This document shows positions 1 through 13,500 of a stretch of 64,000 bases of DNA, in pieces. The notes under the pieces were generated by a model. It saw nothing but the letters and a program-made list of their open reading frames with translations. It was not told the DNA's origin and did not search any database. Source of the stretch: Scleroderma bovista. Taxonomy: Eukaryota; Basidiomycota; Agaricomycetes; Boletales; Sclerodermataceae. Where the stretch lies: the NCBI GenBank assembly GCA_037178675.1, contig JAYMGJ010000221.1, positions 85,632 through 149,631 on the forward strand, read 5' to 3'. A program made the position numbers and the translations under genes. Within the stretch, counting starts at the first letter, position 1. Each line of letters opens with the position of its first letter.

Positions 1-777
1 ACCTGAAATGGTTGCTGGGTTGGATGAGGCTGCAGAAAGGGGTCTCTGGATTGGCTTAAATTCGGTAGCTTTAGCGCTAAGAAGTCTCGGGGACGAAATT
101 GGCGATGTTGGAAGACTAGAGGTGAATTGGGGTTGGGTTTGTGTGGATTGAGCATGTGCAAGTACGGGCGAGTGCATTGGCGATACGCTTCGGGCTGTGA
201 TGTAAGATGATGCGTTACCGCCAACGAGGGGGGAGGTAACGGGGGTGTGGGGCCGACGGAAACCGATGGGTAATGGGGAGTTGGGCAGAGAAGATGGGGT
301 ATCTGGTCTAGTTGCATTGAGTCGAGTAGAATGGCAAGAAGCCCTGGATGAAGGTCGCGAGATTGGGCGTCGGGTCGGGGTCAAGAACAAGAACGGCACA
401 CCCGTAACATCATCGCGATGTCTATGCATGAGGTCGAGGACGTGTTGCTCCAGCTGGCAGGGACGATCAGAGGAAGACACAGACTGCATTAATGAACCAC
501 AGACCGTATCGTCGTCGACTCCGAGTGAGGTTTTAAGCAGCTCCTTGAGCTCATCCTCGCGTTCGTCCCCTAGGAGTGCGGCTACTTTCGTGACCAGAGA
601 CGTAGTGATACGAGTCAATTCGTCGTCGTTATCTTCACAACCTTCAAGGGGACCTTTGTGCTGCTGGTATATTGCTGAAAGTTGGGCGCGTATGTGGGGG
701 AATCTTTGAGCGGGCTCAGAAGCGTTGTCGCTGGTAGCGAATGTGCCCTGAGGGGTCAGTGTGAGCGGAGGCGGCAT
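1..777 (-). CDS. PAM2-motif protein, N-terminal part (cut by window edge)
   Basis: An uninterrupted frame runs from an ATG at 777 to the left edge, giving about 259 residues. The first ~130 residues contain a charged, helix-like stretch (about residues 50-130, with short Leu-rich and Glu/Asp-rich runs). The rest is Ser/Pro-rich and probably disordered. Near residue 235 is LLSAKATEFKP, which fits the PAM2 pattern (Leu, Ala, then E-F-x-P) that binds the MLLE domain of poly(A)-binding protein. That suggests a cytoplasmic mRNA-associated protein; fungal RNA-binding proteins often carry PAM2 in such linkers. The remaining domains lie outside the window, so the family cannot be named. A CTAAC-TTTTAG sequence just upstream of the ATG may be the end of a 5'UTR intron. 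Confidence 0.6.
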   Translation of the reverse strand, partial: MPPPLTLTPQGTFATSDNASEPAQRFPHIRAQLSAIYQQHKGPLEGCEDNDDELTRITTSLVTKVAALLGDEREDELKELLKTSLGVDDDTVCGSLMQSVSSSDRPCQLEQHVLDLMHRHRDDVTGVPFLFLTPTRRPISRPSSRASCHSTRLNATRPDTPSSLPNSPLPIGFRRPHTPVTSPLVGGNASSYITARSVSPMHSPVLAHAQSTQTQPQFTSSLPTSPISSPRLLSAKATEFKPIQRPLSAASSNPATISG

Positions 778-944
778 GGCTGAAGCTGCCAGGAAGTGTA
801 TTGGACTAAAATTGGGTTAGAAATCTTAGGTAGACATCCGTGGACATGAAAACAAGAGAGGCAACCATAAAAGACAGTCGCCGACAAACGCAGGACAATA
901 CAATTTGTAAAAATCTTGCGGTCTTAGACTTCATTGGTGTAACT

Positions 945-2496
945 TTACTCGTCCCACTGCACTAACACATATTCCTCTCTCCAACATTCTTTCGCATCCT
1001 TTTCGTCGTCGCTCAGACAACAATCCTTCTCACATGAGAATACCATGCAAGTGCCCCACTCCATGCCCCGACTATCGGGCTCTTTGCTGCGTTTAAGAGC
1101 CTCTTGAACTGCTTTGATTCTTTGTTCATCTGTCAGTTTCTTGATATCGATGTCCTTTTCCTTGGTCGTGTCTCTTAAAATGTTTATGAGGTTTGGCATC
1201 AGCTGGCATTCAAATACACGGCTGGATTTGCAGATGGGACATCGGGGGATCGATGACGTGCTGTAGGAACGCTTGACCTCTGGGGCGACCTTGAAAGCCG
1301 CCTTGGTAACAGGGAGTGGGTCTTGAGGAGGGATGGAGAATAGAGATCCGAAAACTTTGTCAGATGCAAACGGCAGTGGGGTTCCCTTGAGATCATAACT
1401 GTAAACCGGGACTCAACGACGAACTTGAGCGTCTGGCAGAATACGTGACCTACCGGAGACATTGTTCCGCCGTATGACTGACCCGTTTTGTAAAGCGATC
1501 AAAAACGCTATCCACTTTTAGCGTATTTTCGTATCCTTCGAATCCCCATGATGTATCTTTTCCTTGTTTATCATCTCCTGATGGCTCCTCCATTTGCGCA
1601 CTGGGAGGGATTTTGAGTTTTGGCTCCGGTGGAATATGTTCCGCCATTGTAGAAAGGTATATCGGAGGATACGATGGAGCTGCCGCCCATGCCGACCCTT
1701 GAATGGTGACCGAGGCCATGGCTGTGATGAGTGACCCCTCAGACCCGGAAGTCTCGCTCTCGGCGTCGCTCTGATCATCGGCGGGCGGTGGCGGATCAGA
1801 GGAATTACTGGAAACTTGCCCGAATATCTGATCCCCCAGACCAAAGGGTGCAAGAGAAAGGGGCCCTTGCATCTTGTCGAAAGATGAACCCCGCGTACAA
1901 ACTCTTGTTGGAAACTCACAGAAAATGGATTGGCAGTGGGCGCAGGTTTAGGAGGGCTGGTGGCCTTTTTCTGCGTATCTTTGCGAGCCTTGCTCTTCTC
2001 GACTTTGGTGGCATAAGCAGCATTATACCTCAACGCTCGCCAAGCGCGCACGCTGACATCGCCATAGCTAAGTCGCGTACCATCAACGCCTTGTAGTTGA
2101 CCCACCTCCCCGATTGTCTCTGACAACTGGCGCGTGCGCATCCCCAAATATACAAAGCCCTATCCATCAGGCTATCTTCGAATGGGCACCATATCTGAAC
2201 AAGGAGCTCCATTGGATTTGAACAGTTGTTGCAGTGTGAAGAAGGAAAAGATGGTTCCATGGAAGGCAGAAGTGCCTTGAAAAGACGAAATAACACTGAA
2301 TTGACTGGATATCCATACATGCATAAGAGCAGACTCGTACAGGGTGACCACCGATGCGGGAGACTGCAACATCTTTCAGATCATTCTCATTGTCCACACC
2401 ACCATCAGGTACACCGAGTAAAACATCAGTTTCGACTCCAGAGACAACGTCATCATCGGAGTCGGACCAATCGTCATTATCCTCGAGTCGAGGCAT
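945..2496 (-). CDS. TSR4: PDCD2 / Tsr4-type ribosomal protein chaperone
   Basis: Spliced from at least five exons. The N-terminal part has the PDCD2 pattern: VLLGVPDGG, then DVAVSRIGGHP, a CxxC pair (CNNC), the block LLVQIWCPFEDS, and RALYIWGCA followed by SCQRQSGS and RAWRALRYN. The last exons carry the PDCD2_C domain: a CPICK pair, WGTCMVFSCEKDCC and the terminal WREEYVLVQWDE. A low-complexity Ser/Glu-rich insert separates the halves. In yeast, Tsr4 is the cytosolic dedicated chaperone of ribosomal protein uS5 (Rps2) and is needed for 20S pre-rRNA processing. That role is transferred by family. The ATG at 2496 gives the usual acidic N-terminus (DDWSDSDDD). It is divergent from the zinc transporter at 2822. 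Confidence 0.9.
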
Positions 2497-2821
2497 ACTG
2501 GTCGTCTATAAATTCGCATCAGTAAAATGCTCCTCAGAAGGTCGGGAAGGTACTGGGGAATCAGACAAAGCATGAATGGTAAAATAGGTGGGACTCGTCA
2601 CCGACGCTGGTACAAGGAAACCTCACACCAGAGTACTCGGACTCGTCATCTGGAATTCATCAAGCAACTTTGCTAATGAAAAGTTACTCACCGTCTTTCG
2701 TCGTTGAAGCGCAAAATTATTTGAGTCTGTCAGTCTTATATAGGCGATGGGATCTATCTTCCCCTTTTGGAATGCAGCACTTGGTCACCTTGGCTGCCTT
2801 CGTTGACCGTATTGCGCTGGC
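2497..2821. promoter_or_regulatory. Shared upstream region of TSR4 and zinc transporter genes
   Basis: About 325 bp between two divergent start codons. It has to hold both promoters and 5'UTRs. No motif stands out by eye, and the short open frames are not coding-like. Confidence 0.4.
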
Positions 2822-5800
2822 ATGGCTGCCCCAGACTCACGGACGCGTAGGAAGATCAGCATTCAGCCAGCCAAAGTTATATCTGCTTCGTGCGTCTTCC
2901 TGTTCGCAGTCTCGCAACGCTAACACACTCATGCTCGCAGGCTCAACAGCCGGTCATTTCCCAGACTCGCTATTTCGAACATCCTATTCGTATTGTCCCT
3001 CTTTGCTGCCAAAGAATGGCTTCTATCTTACGATGTCGGTGTATTTTGGGTGCTCATAAGGGTGCTCGCGATTGGCGGTCTAAGTACGCTAATCTGGGAG
3101 GGTATGAACTCCCAGTTTGTGGGGAAGAGTGATATTGAGGTATGCTGAAATGGTCTTGATTCTCGTAGAGGTTCTAAAGGGATGGAATTTAGTGGACGGC
3201 GCTCGGCGTCTCGTCATTTCTTCTGTTTATGCAGCAAGCCTCGCTATATACTGCACTCTATCGCCTCTCTTCAACACGGTATGCTTTATGACTGAATCCA
3301 TTTTTACGACACTTCATTCTGCTTCATAGCGTCATCCTGTTCACCCACTTCTCCGCTTCTTGGGTGGGTGCGATAATTTCACATGGTTCAGTCAGTTTGG
3401 TATTCCCTAGCCCTTGTAAGGCGTGCTAAATCGCGTTTTCCAGATTCGGAAGCCCATAATCTTTACTGGCGCATTCATGCTGTCCTTTTTGTGCGATGCA
3501 GCGTTCTCGAATCGAAGCATTCAGATCTTGCTTCCAGGATATGGCTGCCTTGTTCTTCACGGCTTAATCACATACGCTTTGGAATACATGCGGGGGGTTC
3601 TCTCTCCCGTTCTCAGTCCTTCTATGACGACCGCTGCTAGTGCTCTTGGCGCCGCCTCCCTCGCTCTTCCATTCTATGCCTTCCGGAAAGCACTCGTAAG
3701 TGCACATATTGCGGCGCTTGGTTCTGGTCCTCATTTTTCTAGCTGAATATCCCGCCGTCTCCCGTCTTCCCCCTGTTGTCCTTGGCTGTCCTTCCACTTT
3801 TGACTTATACCATGGTGTTCCTTACACCGGACACGAAGGCGAATCAGTATAACCCGTCACAGGCATCACAAGCATACCTTTTGACTTACCCCTTGGCATT
3901 TCTTGTGGCCATAGGTCTCAGTCATCTAGGATTTTCGCAATCCCCCAACTGGACCGACTTGGTAGTGGGGTCCATCCTATACTATGGTATGTACAGTAGA
4001 TCTTCTTAGCATCTTCTGCGACAAGCTGATGAATATTATGCTGCACCAGCTCTTTACCCTAGCAAAGATCCAACGCTCTCATCATCTCCACGTACACCAC
4101 TATCCAAGCTCGTTCGTTTCTACTTGAACTCTATTTTATCCGACAATGAGTCGAGGAAGATATTTTATTTTCTGGTGTTGAACATGTGTTACATGCTCGT
4201 ACAGATGTTGTACGGTGTCTGGACAAACAGTTTGGGCTTAATTTCTGATGGTAGGTTTGTTACGCCCATTAGAATTCCCCGCATTCTGAAGCACTGCGAA
4301 AGCAATCCACATGGCCTTCGATTGTTTGGCTATCGGCGTAGGCTTGGTCGCTTCTATTATGGCGAAATGGCCACCCAATGAACACTTTACCTATGGGTGA
4401 GTGGTGTGTGATCTGATTCCGCATTTGCATATAAAAACAAATATTCCTAGATACGGAAGAATAGAGACCTTATCCGGTTTTGCAAACGGGATATTTCTTA
4501 TTTTGATATCTGTCTTCATTGTCTTTGAAGCAATTCAGCGCATGTATGCCCGTATCTCATGGCCTAACTACATCGCTTCTTAACATTCTACGTTCTAGCT
4601 TGGATCCTCCGGAGATGACTACCAGCCAACTATTGTTGGTCAGCTCCCTTGGACTTGGCGTGAACCTCTTTGGTATGTTTGCCATGGGGGGGCATCATCA
4701 CCATCACCATGTATGTTGCTTGCCATTTATGCATATTTCCCTTCTTCATAACAACATTAGGGACATAGCCATTCACACGGCCATGAGAGTCATTCTCACT
4801 CCCATGTTCACAGTCATAGTTCACATCACTCAGACAACCATGCCAATCATTGTCACTTACACCAGAACGATTCTTCAAACTGCCATACAAACGGTCATCA
4901 CTCGCACCCACAATCGTCACACAGTAACCATCATGGTGGTGACCATACATCATCTTTGCAGTCGCATCATCGCCCCTCCAATAATGTGTCCGGCGAGCAT
5001 AAGGACGTGTTGCAGCAGCCCCAGAAGGGCCTCAAGTCCCATTTTCGTGGACCATCGCTGATAACCGACCAAGAGGGCTTGCGGTCTCTTTCTGCCCCTT
5101 CACAAGTTCCTTTCCCAGTCACTTCACCTACGGTAGCAGATTCCCCAATCTCGCCGAACTATCCGAAGACGCTGCAACACGACCACCATCACACTCACCA
5201 CTGCCATGATGACCACGACCCTGACCACGATCACCATCATGGCCATGGGCATCACCACTCGCACACTCATGGTCACGACCATGAGGGACACAGTCATAAT
5301 ATGCGAGGTGTCTTCTTGCACGTCATGGCAGATACTCTGGGTTCCGTTGGAGTGATCATCTCCACCTTACTTATCCAGTATTATGGTTGGACAGGCTTCG
5401 ACCCAATTGCGTCGATATTCATTGCCCTTCTGATAGCTGGTAGTGTGATCCCACTCGTTATTGACACCGGAAGAGTGCTTAGTCTAGACCTGGGAGATAA
5501 CGAAAAGCAGGTACAGCAAGCACTATCAGAAGTGAGGAATTCCGGTTGTTGGCTATACTTGTGCTAACAGAGTTTCTCAGCTTTCCCATGTAGAAGGTGT
5601 TGCATCCTATTCGTCTCCGCGCTTTTGGCCCAAAGATTCGACAAGCATAATCGGTTCCATCCGCATACAGCTATCCGATTCGTTTTCTCGCAACCATACC
5701 AAAGCATCACATATAGATCAAGTGTTTGAGCGTGTAAATACCTTGTTACGGAGTCGGATCCCCGGACTTGAGGAAGTTACCATCCAATTTGAACAGTCAA

Positions 5801-5823
5801 GGACTCCTGTACCTTCACACTAA
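2822..5823 (+). CDS. MSC2: MSC2/ZnT5-type cation diffusion facilitator (zinc transporter)
   Basis: Many short exons encode a multi-pass membrane protein. The N-terminal half has hydrophobic helices of the extended ZnT5/Msc2 type. The C-terminal half is the CDF core. The TM2 zinc site is HMAFD and the TM5 site is HVMAD, so both HxxxD pairs are intact. GGHHHHHH follows TM4, and a long His/Asp-rich loop lies at 4750-5300. The tail is the usual cytosolic CDF domain (GVASYSSPRFWPKD). Msc2 with Zrg17 moves zinc into the ER and early secretory pathway in yeast. The ATG at 2822 is chosen because a 51-nt intron (GTGCGT..CTAAC..CAG) then joins residue 23 in frame. Exon borders at 3140-3170 are uncertain. 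It converges on the Rab11 gene with about 150 bp between stops. Confidence 0.85.
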
Positions 5824-5971
5824 TACGAGTAGTCTCATACCTTGTATCTACACAAACAAAAATTTACCATTAAGTAGAAGGAAGAAAAGTAACTATACAC
5901 AGGACCTAACAAACGTTGTCGAAATCCTCGCCGTGGGGCACAACAACCATGTCTCCCATCATGGTCTATGT

Positions 5972-6963
5972 TCAGCAGCATTGACTCTTTGCTGGGGCTG
6001 ACGAGTCTATGGCAACGGGGATGGTATCGCTGGTCGGAGCCTTGACTGCATCGGCGGACTGCTCAAGCGATTTGCTCGATACAATCCGGTAGATGTCTGT
6101 CCTTGGGTATCAGTAATTAACATCCATGGAATCGGCACCACTACTCACCAGTCAAAATTGTTTGGAAGGCCGTGTCGACGTTCGAAGCGTCCAGCGCAGA
6201 GGTCTCGATGAACGACAGTTCATTTTCCGCTACCGAAAACAATTAAGTCACCCAAAACAGGACAAAACTCCAGACCACCAGACATACAAGAAAATCTTTT
6301 AGCTTCCTCTGTAGGAACTGCCCTCAGGTGCTTCAGATCACTCTTGTTACCAACAAGCATGATAACAATGTTGGAGTCTGCGTGGTCCCGCAACTCCTTC
6401 AACCACCGCGTGACATTGGCGAACGTTGCTTGCTTCGAGATGTCATACACCAAGAGAGCGCCAACTGCACCACGATAGTAACTGCAGTGCAATGTAATGT
6501 GAGTGGAGGAAGGACAAGGAAAGGCTATTAGGGTGAATGTAAAGGAGTACTGACGCTGAAGTTATTGCACGGTACCGCTCCTGTCCTGCTGTGTCCCAGA
6601 TCTGAGCCTTGATGAGCTTTCCGTCTACGTTGATCGAACGAGTCGCAAATTCGACGCCGATGGTGGATTTCGAGTCGAGGTTGAATTGATTGCGAGTGAA
6701 CCGCGAGAGCACTGCGGATCTGATATAAGGGCTGTCCACGCTGCACAATTTACACCGTTCTACGTACAGTTTCTGAGAGGGGATGTGTCCAGTGAGTGGC
6801 TGGCAATGAAATGTCGGCGAATAAGGGGGAAAGCTTACGATTTACCAACACCAGAGTCACCAATTAGAACAACCTACGCAACACAACCTTCAGTGTCCAA
6901 GTAGCGACATCTGGTGCACCAGCTTACCTTGAAAAGGTAATCGTAGTCACTTCCTTCAGCCAT
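5972..6963 (-). CDS. YPT31: Rab11/Ypt31-type small GTPase
   Basis: The spliced product is roughly 210 residues, normal for a Rab. It starts [17 protein letters not shown], with P-loop GDSGVGKS, switch [35 protein letters not shown] and the SA loop ETSALDASN. It ends in two cysteines (QCC), the site of geranylgeranylation. RabF motifs and the [11 protein letters not shown] effector region match the Rab11/Ypt31-32 (S. pombe Ypt3) subfamily, which drives trans-Golgi exit and recycling from endosomes. It is surrounded by other trafficking genes (clathrin heavy chain, PQ-loop protein). Rab11 assignment over Rab2/Rab4 rests on switch I and the long hypervariable tail ending CC. Confidence 0.92.
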
Positions 6964-7534
6964 GATGCGTTAATCGTTCGAAGCGGTACTTGTCGAGGTA
7001 TAATACGGCTCTATGTACGAGACTTCGAACTTTGCAAGTTGGTGTGGTAAAGAAGCAGCGGAGTTTAAAAATGCTTTGTGATCGCAGTACACTACACACA
7101 AAACACTCGAGCTCGTATCTCCCCTACAGCTGACGACCTACTAGCTGACACTTGCTGATTGACATACTAACGCTTCTAGGAATCCACTGGTGTCAATCAA
7201 TTGATATACCCCTTGGTGCTGTAATGGTGGCAACGTTCAAAGCCTCGTGCGACTGGAACCTGAGCTGACAGGGGAAATCCGCCAATTCATTTTCACTGTT
7301 CAGGGATGCTGGCAGGTTCCCTATAATCCATCATGCTAAGATGGCCTGGCATTGGCTGGCTTTGTGATGCCCGCGAAAATAAGGTTTGTAATCGGGTTCT
7401 CCAGTTGTCCTGTGTGCCAATACGACTCGTTCCATGACACGACATGATCATAGCAAGGAATTCCATTACAGCAATAAAAGAAACAAAATGCGTCAGTACG
7501 ATAAATGTCAGTGTCCTTGAAACAAAGGCATAAA
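6964..7534. other. Intergenic region between Rab11 promoter and clathrin 3' end
   Basis: This stretch holds the Rab11 upstream region and the clathrin 3'UTR. Open frames on the minus strand (about 7293-7545) lack coding character and overlap the clathrin stop. No further gene is seen. Confidence 0.4.
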
Positions 7535-10500
7535 TCAAAAGCCACCGAAACCAGTCATGGCCTGTTCAAAGATGTCAAGTTATTGACTCGGAGCGGGAAC
7601 AAACACTTACAGGCATCATACTCATGCCCATATTCATACCTGTTCCGTTGGGCATTGGAGGTGCTTGACTAGGGTATCTAGAGTTGATTGTCAGAATACA
7701 GACGGCATTCGAGGGATGAATGCACTGACCCATTGCCCTGTGTGATGAGCAAGCGGTTAAGCCCTGGGTTAATGATGGGTTGTTCCGCCTCCTGTTCCTC
7801 CTTGGCAATTTCCTTCTTCGAGCGCTCTCTAACCTCCTTTTCAAGCGCAGCCAGCTGGTACATTCAGTCAGCCGCCGCCAGATCAAGAAGGGAATGGCAA
7901 GGTGTACTAACCCTTTCCCGCATCGTTCTTGATGCCTGAATCTTGTAGGGCATGTAAAAGTCATTGAGGCCATGTTGCCAAGATAACTCTTCGACAACGT
8001 CTGGCCGCATTAAGTCGAAGCAGACATATAACGTGGCTGCAAAGCACTCTTTGTTTCCAATGACAACAAAATATGAGAGTAGGTCTTCAGCAACCTCCGT
8101 TAAGGCGGAAGTAGCAGCCGTGATAATGGCATCCCTGTACAGTTTGTCTTGCTTGGAAAGAGATATCGACTCTTCCCAGCGAGTATTTTTCTACACGAGA
8201 CATGTAAATAAGTGGCGGAAGAAGTGAGAAAATGACATACTTTGTAAAGGTGAGCAGCAAGTCGCCTGAACTCGAGAAGATCGTGCTTCTCCAGCCGCTG
8301 CGCCAGCGCGATATTGTTGAAGTTGTCGAAACTGTCGATTGAATCACGGAGAGTCTTGTAGTCTTCTTCTTCTATGAGAAGGTCGTTGTACGCGTCATTG
8401 ACAGCTTCGATGTTCAGCTGTGAAACTCAGTTTTAGGGCAGGATGAAATCTCAGGATATCAAGACAACTGACATGTTGTACAGCGATGAGGTACGAGCGG
8501 ATGAGGGGGATGTGGTCAATCTGCCGGAACATACGAACAACACGTGTGTGGTCAATACGGGAAATCATGACGGATAATAGATCGGTCAAGAGCGTCGGTT
8601 GCTCTTGTAGGTAAAAGGTAAGGGCCTTGTAGTAGCTGAAATTATGGTGGTATCAGTCCATTGTCGGGTGGGTATTACCTGCAGAACGTACATTTCAACA
8701 TTTGCGACACGGACGATTACATCCTTGAATTGGTTATGTTCCCAAGCATCTGCAGAGCGCTCAATCATGGCTAATGCAGCGTTGTCCTACAAAAAGAGCA
8801 ATTAACCGCGTTCATTAAACCATGCAGACCACCTACAAATTCGTCATATTTGATGTACAAGAAGACTAATTCTGGCCATAGGTGTGCCTTCTCCGTGGCT
8901 TTGATAACCTGATAAGGACCTCAGCCGCAAGTCTCATTGCATAAACGAAGTTCAAAATACCTTGGGGATGTTAATCCTTGATACGAAGAGCTTCAAGTGT
9001 TCCATCACTAACATCCACACATGTAAGTAATAAGGAACTATTCACTATGCAGGTCACGTACATTTCCCTGGTCTATACTTGCTGTACAAAGCGGACAGCT
9101 CAGTGAAGATACCCATCTGGGGATCCAGGTAAGAAAACTCGCCAGCCTGGAGAAATGCAATAACTCACATGAGCACGTTCCAAACTCAAAGCGGCCTCCA
9201 ACAGTGCAAGGACTTCATCAAAGTGACCACGGCGTTCGTAGGATTGGAGAAGCGCCGGAAGCTCTTCCGCGTGGACGACGATGTTCAAACCGCAAATTTG
9301 CGCCTGGCAATATCGTCAGCGGGGACCCCATTATAATATAAAGAACATACCAGGCGAAACTCGGATTTCTCCATACAGGCAGCATGTACTTGCTTCCAAA
9401 CTCTGATATCTAAGTCAGCAACGAGTAATGCCAGTTATTAGTCAAACCCACTGTGTGTTACCCGCCTTCCTAGCGCTTTCGACCGCAGCCTGGTTCTCGC
9501 CCAAATAGATCAACGTAGTAGCAAGACGAGCCCAGTTAGAGATACTGGTGAACAACAGTCTGGCCGCCTGATATAGCTCGTCCTCGAAGCATTTCTCTCC
9601 GACCTCCAGAATATCTGCTACATTGGTCATACCCAAGAAGTCCTCCATGTCATGGAGACGATCGGTTTTCGCGTAGGCATAAGCCAGTTCCGTATCAATC
9701 TTAGGCTCCCGAAGGTGTTTCCGAGCCATCTGTAAGAAGCGCACAAGGTCGTCATGTTTGCCAGCGTGACTTGAAATTTCGATCACTTCAGCAAAATTCG
9801 AAGGGTCATCGGCCTTGATATACGAGTCTATACACAAACGATGGTGAGTACGAATTCTGGTACTGATCGATCGATTATTAGCCTACCAATCGCATCTTTG
9901 ACACGAAGCCCATCAAGTTGAGCCTTCCCAAGTCGGCTCCAAACGTCTGGCTTGTTGACCTTGGTGGCATACTCCAACCCCCGATCAATGGATACCACGT
10001 GCTCGACCAAAACATTCATGGCCATTACGTGCTGGTCGTACTTCTTATAGATAGTGAATGCCTCCTCGAAGAGACCGTGGTCCGTAGCAATCTTGGCGAT
10101 TTCACCAGAGTCGTAATTTTGAAGCTTATTGATATAGCCGACAACCTTGCCCTTATCGGCACGGATAGCAGTAAGAAGCAAGAGATTTTGCAAATTGCGA
10201 TTGTCGCTGAAAGACGAGGGTTCGATGACGATCTTCTCCAGTAGTTCTATCAATTCAAGAGGTAAGTCAGCCGACAGGAAAGCCTTAACAGTGACTGAAA
10301 CGTCATCCGGATCTGTGCACTCCGGCAGTGCAGTGGCGACGATCTAGAGGCAGGAGGGTTACTCTATCCCTACAAACAGACGGAACGGAAGTACTAACCT
10401 GGTCAATGAGGGATCTGCGGTGAATGTTGTCGGACACGAGGACCTGTGCCCAAAGCTCAGGCTGACGGCGCTTAATAAGATAGCGAGCTTGTTGCTTGAA

Positions 10501-13500
10501 CATCGAATTCTCATTGGTGATAGCAATGAGCTCATCATCACAGAACCCTTTCGCATATGCAATATACGCAAGGTAAGGGTCCCGGGCCTCGCAGAACTTG
10601 CCGACAACAAGAGGCTCATACAGCTAGATATGAAATTATTTAACTTTTGCAGCCTCTCAGTTTGCGACAACTCACATGGTTATCCTTCAAGAACGCCTCC
10701 GGGTTGTTGTTACTGTCAATGTAAATCTTGGCCAGAGCATTGTATACTGCAGGGTCTTGAGAGCCAGACTGTACACGAGCTTCTAGCCATGGGAGGATAA
10801 GCTTCAAACGATTCCGCTGCTCGACCTCCGCAACGAGCTCGTCAATAGGGAAGTTACCGGTCACCGAGGCGAGTAAACTCTTGATAGTAGCTTCCTCGCA
10901 GTCCACATCGAGTAAACCACCGATAACCTGAGGTGTCCGGACCGAGTTGACACGTTGAACGTACACTTCAATGAACTTCGTAAGTCCGTTCTGGTACAGG
11001 TACAGCACGAGGTCATGAACAAAGTCGAAGCGATCGCAGACAATGATGAGGGGCAACTGGTCTTGAAGTTTCGCCTCCTTGAGGAAGTTCTTGACCTTCT
11101 CGGGGTTGTAGTAGTTACTTTCCCGGCAAATTCGCTCAACCTCGCGAATTTGTCCAGTACGCGATGCAGCCTGGATATACTTGAAGTGGACCTCAGGGTC
11201 CTCGGATAAGTTGACGATCGAACCAAGATAGTAGTAGAGACCCTCGAAGCTCTTGAAAGATTCAAACATCTCGATCAATTTCACAGGTCCGAGAATGTCG
11301 GAGTACTTCGTCGCAATTTGAATTACGACTTGGAGATTCTGACGAATATTGACCCGAAGCATCTCGTACATGCAGGCCAGTGATTGTTCAGTTGTCAAGC
11401 GACTGAAGTAGTTGACCAACCACTGAAAAAAAAAAAAGTAAGATACACAGACACTTATGGCTAGAAGCGTGTATACCTCAGTGTCAATGCCACTTGCATG
11501 AACGATTGCACGCTTAATATCAGCAAGATCTTCATAATGCTCAAGTGCCTTGAGAGACGTTGTCAATCATGAATAACAATATATTTACACTCGTTGCTTA
11601 CCCTCTGCAATAGGCCAGCTTTCTCACAAAGATTCGCAATGCGAGGACGGTCGTAGTGGGTAAACATTTCGTTCCCAAGAATAGCATCGGCAACTTGAGG
11701 GGCATGAATCAAATTCATCTCAAGCAAGCGTGTTTGCAAGTGACTGTGCTCCGGTTTGTTGTCCTTGAGAGCATCCAGAAGAAAAGATGTGGCTGGTTGT
11801 ATCATGTTTTGCGACATAAAGATATCGACGACCTGCATAAAATAAAAATAAATTATGCAAGTATGACTACATACCACCTCGCACTTACACGTTCCACGTC
11901 AACCAGTGGTCCGGACTCATCATTCACGAGCTGTGTAGCAAACTCAGCACCCTTCTCCGGGTTCGTCCTCATGACGTGTTGCAATAACGAGATATAATCG
12001 GGACTATACCCAACTTTCTTGGAGTAAAGTACGATCTTCTCCGTTTGACCAGTTTCAGCAAAGCACGCAATGGCTTTGTTTGGCACATTAGCCCTGAGGT
12101 AAACGCTCAGTGCCAAAGTCATGTCGTGCAATCGCACAATGTCGCCGAGTTCCTCGCTGCATGTGAGCTGCAGGTGTACACCATGGCACTACATGTCAGC
12201 AACATAGCCTTGCTACCCAACAGCTGACTTACCTTGTTCTCCTTAAGCCACTTCTCTAATAGCTGTTTGCGTCCTTGCTGTAGAACAGGTCGGGCAAGTT
12301 CCAGGGACTCGAAGTGGTTTAGTTCGCCCTTCTCAAGTAGTATACCGAAGTACTGTAAGATAGGAGACAAACCACCCGCTGCCGTTGGTGCTTGCTTAAA
12401 AGACTCGATGACTTGCGCGGTCCGCAGGATGCCCTGTGGACAGAAAACATTAGATGAATCTCATTACCACACCAATGAAAGACGTACACGAGGGGAGTTG
12501 GCTGCGATCTTGGCAGCCTCACTGAATTGACCAGCGGCGAACAGTTGCTGGAACTGTTTCGCATAAAGGTCATCAGCACCTGGAAGGTGGGCACGACTAG
12601 CGAGCTTGAAGGCGAGTTCGGTGTTGTTAAGGGTGCCTAGGATGTATGGAATAATTGTCTGCTCGTCTATACTGACAGACAGAACTTGACCCTTTTTGTT
12701 CACACCGATAATGCCGTGAGTAGCTTCGTGCTCTGCGGTGACGAAGATGGTCTCCCCGGATATACGATTCATGTACACGCAAGCACCCGACTCGAGGTCA
12801 TATAAGTGGATGAAACCGTACTTGGTGACTAAGAATATAATTCCGTGCTTCTTTGACACTTGAATGGCCACAGGGAAGTCGTTTGTCGCTTCGGCAGGGA
12901 AGTATACGTCAACAGCCTTCTTGACAAAGGGTGGATCAGGTGCGGTGTGATCAATTTCCACCACATGAAGCTAAAACACAAGTCAGCCAAACACGAAGGC
13001 CTTGAATGCAGCTGGCATGCCTTTGCGCCAGTAGCGGTTCGCACCGCGAAGGTGAAGAGTTTGGTCACATGCTGGTGACCATCGAGATTGAGCTCTGCGA
13101 ATGAGGCCGCATGACCCTCAATAGGCTGGCTGACACCCCGATCCCTACTGTACAGTTGCATAGCACCCTTGACCTTGAATGCGGATGGATTGGTCGTATT
13201 TCCGGTAATCCCGATCAGAACCAGCCACTTCTCGTCAGGTGTGGCTCGATAGTTAATGATTTGAGCCCCTGTGAGAGTTGCATGACGGTCGAAGACCTTT
13301 TGCGGGGGAGATGTCTGGTCGGTGACCGTCCAATGGTAGACTGACGACTCTGTAACCATTCCAATAATCGACTCGGATATCCACTTCCAGAAAACAACGT
13401 CTTCGTTATTAATGTGTGACTTGACCTTCTGCTTAGTTTCGATGTTGAAAATCTGAAGCGTTCGACCGGCTTTAACGTCATGGGTGAGTATAGGATCAAA

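Noticed and set aside
245..709. Plus-strand 154-codon frame at the left edge
   Set aside because: Antisense to a longer minus-strand frame with a PAM2 motif and better codon pattern.
4630..4953. Minus-strand 107-codon frame
   Set aside because: Antisense shadow of the His-codon repeats of the zinc transporter.
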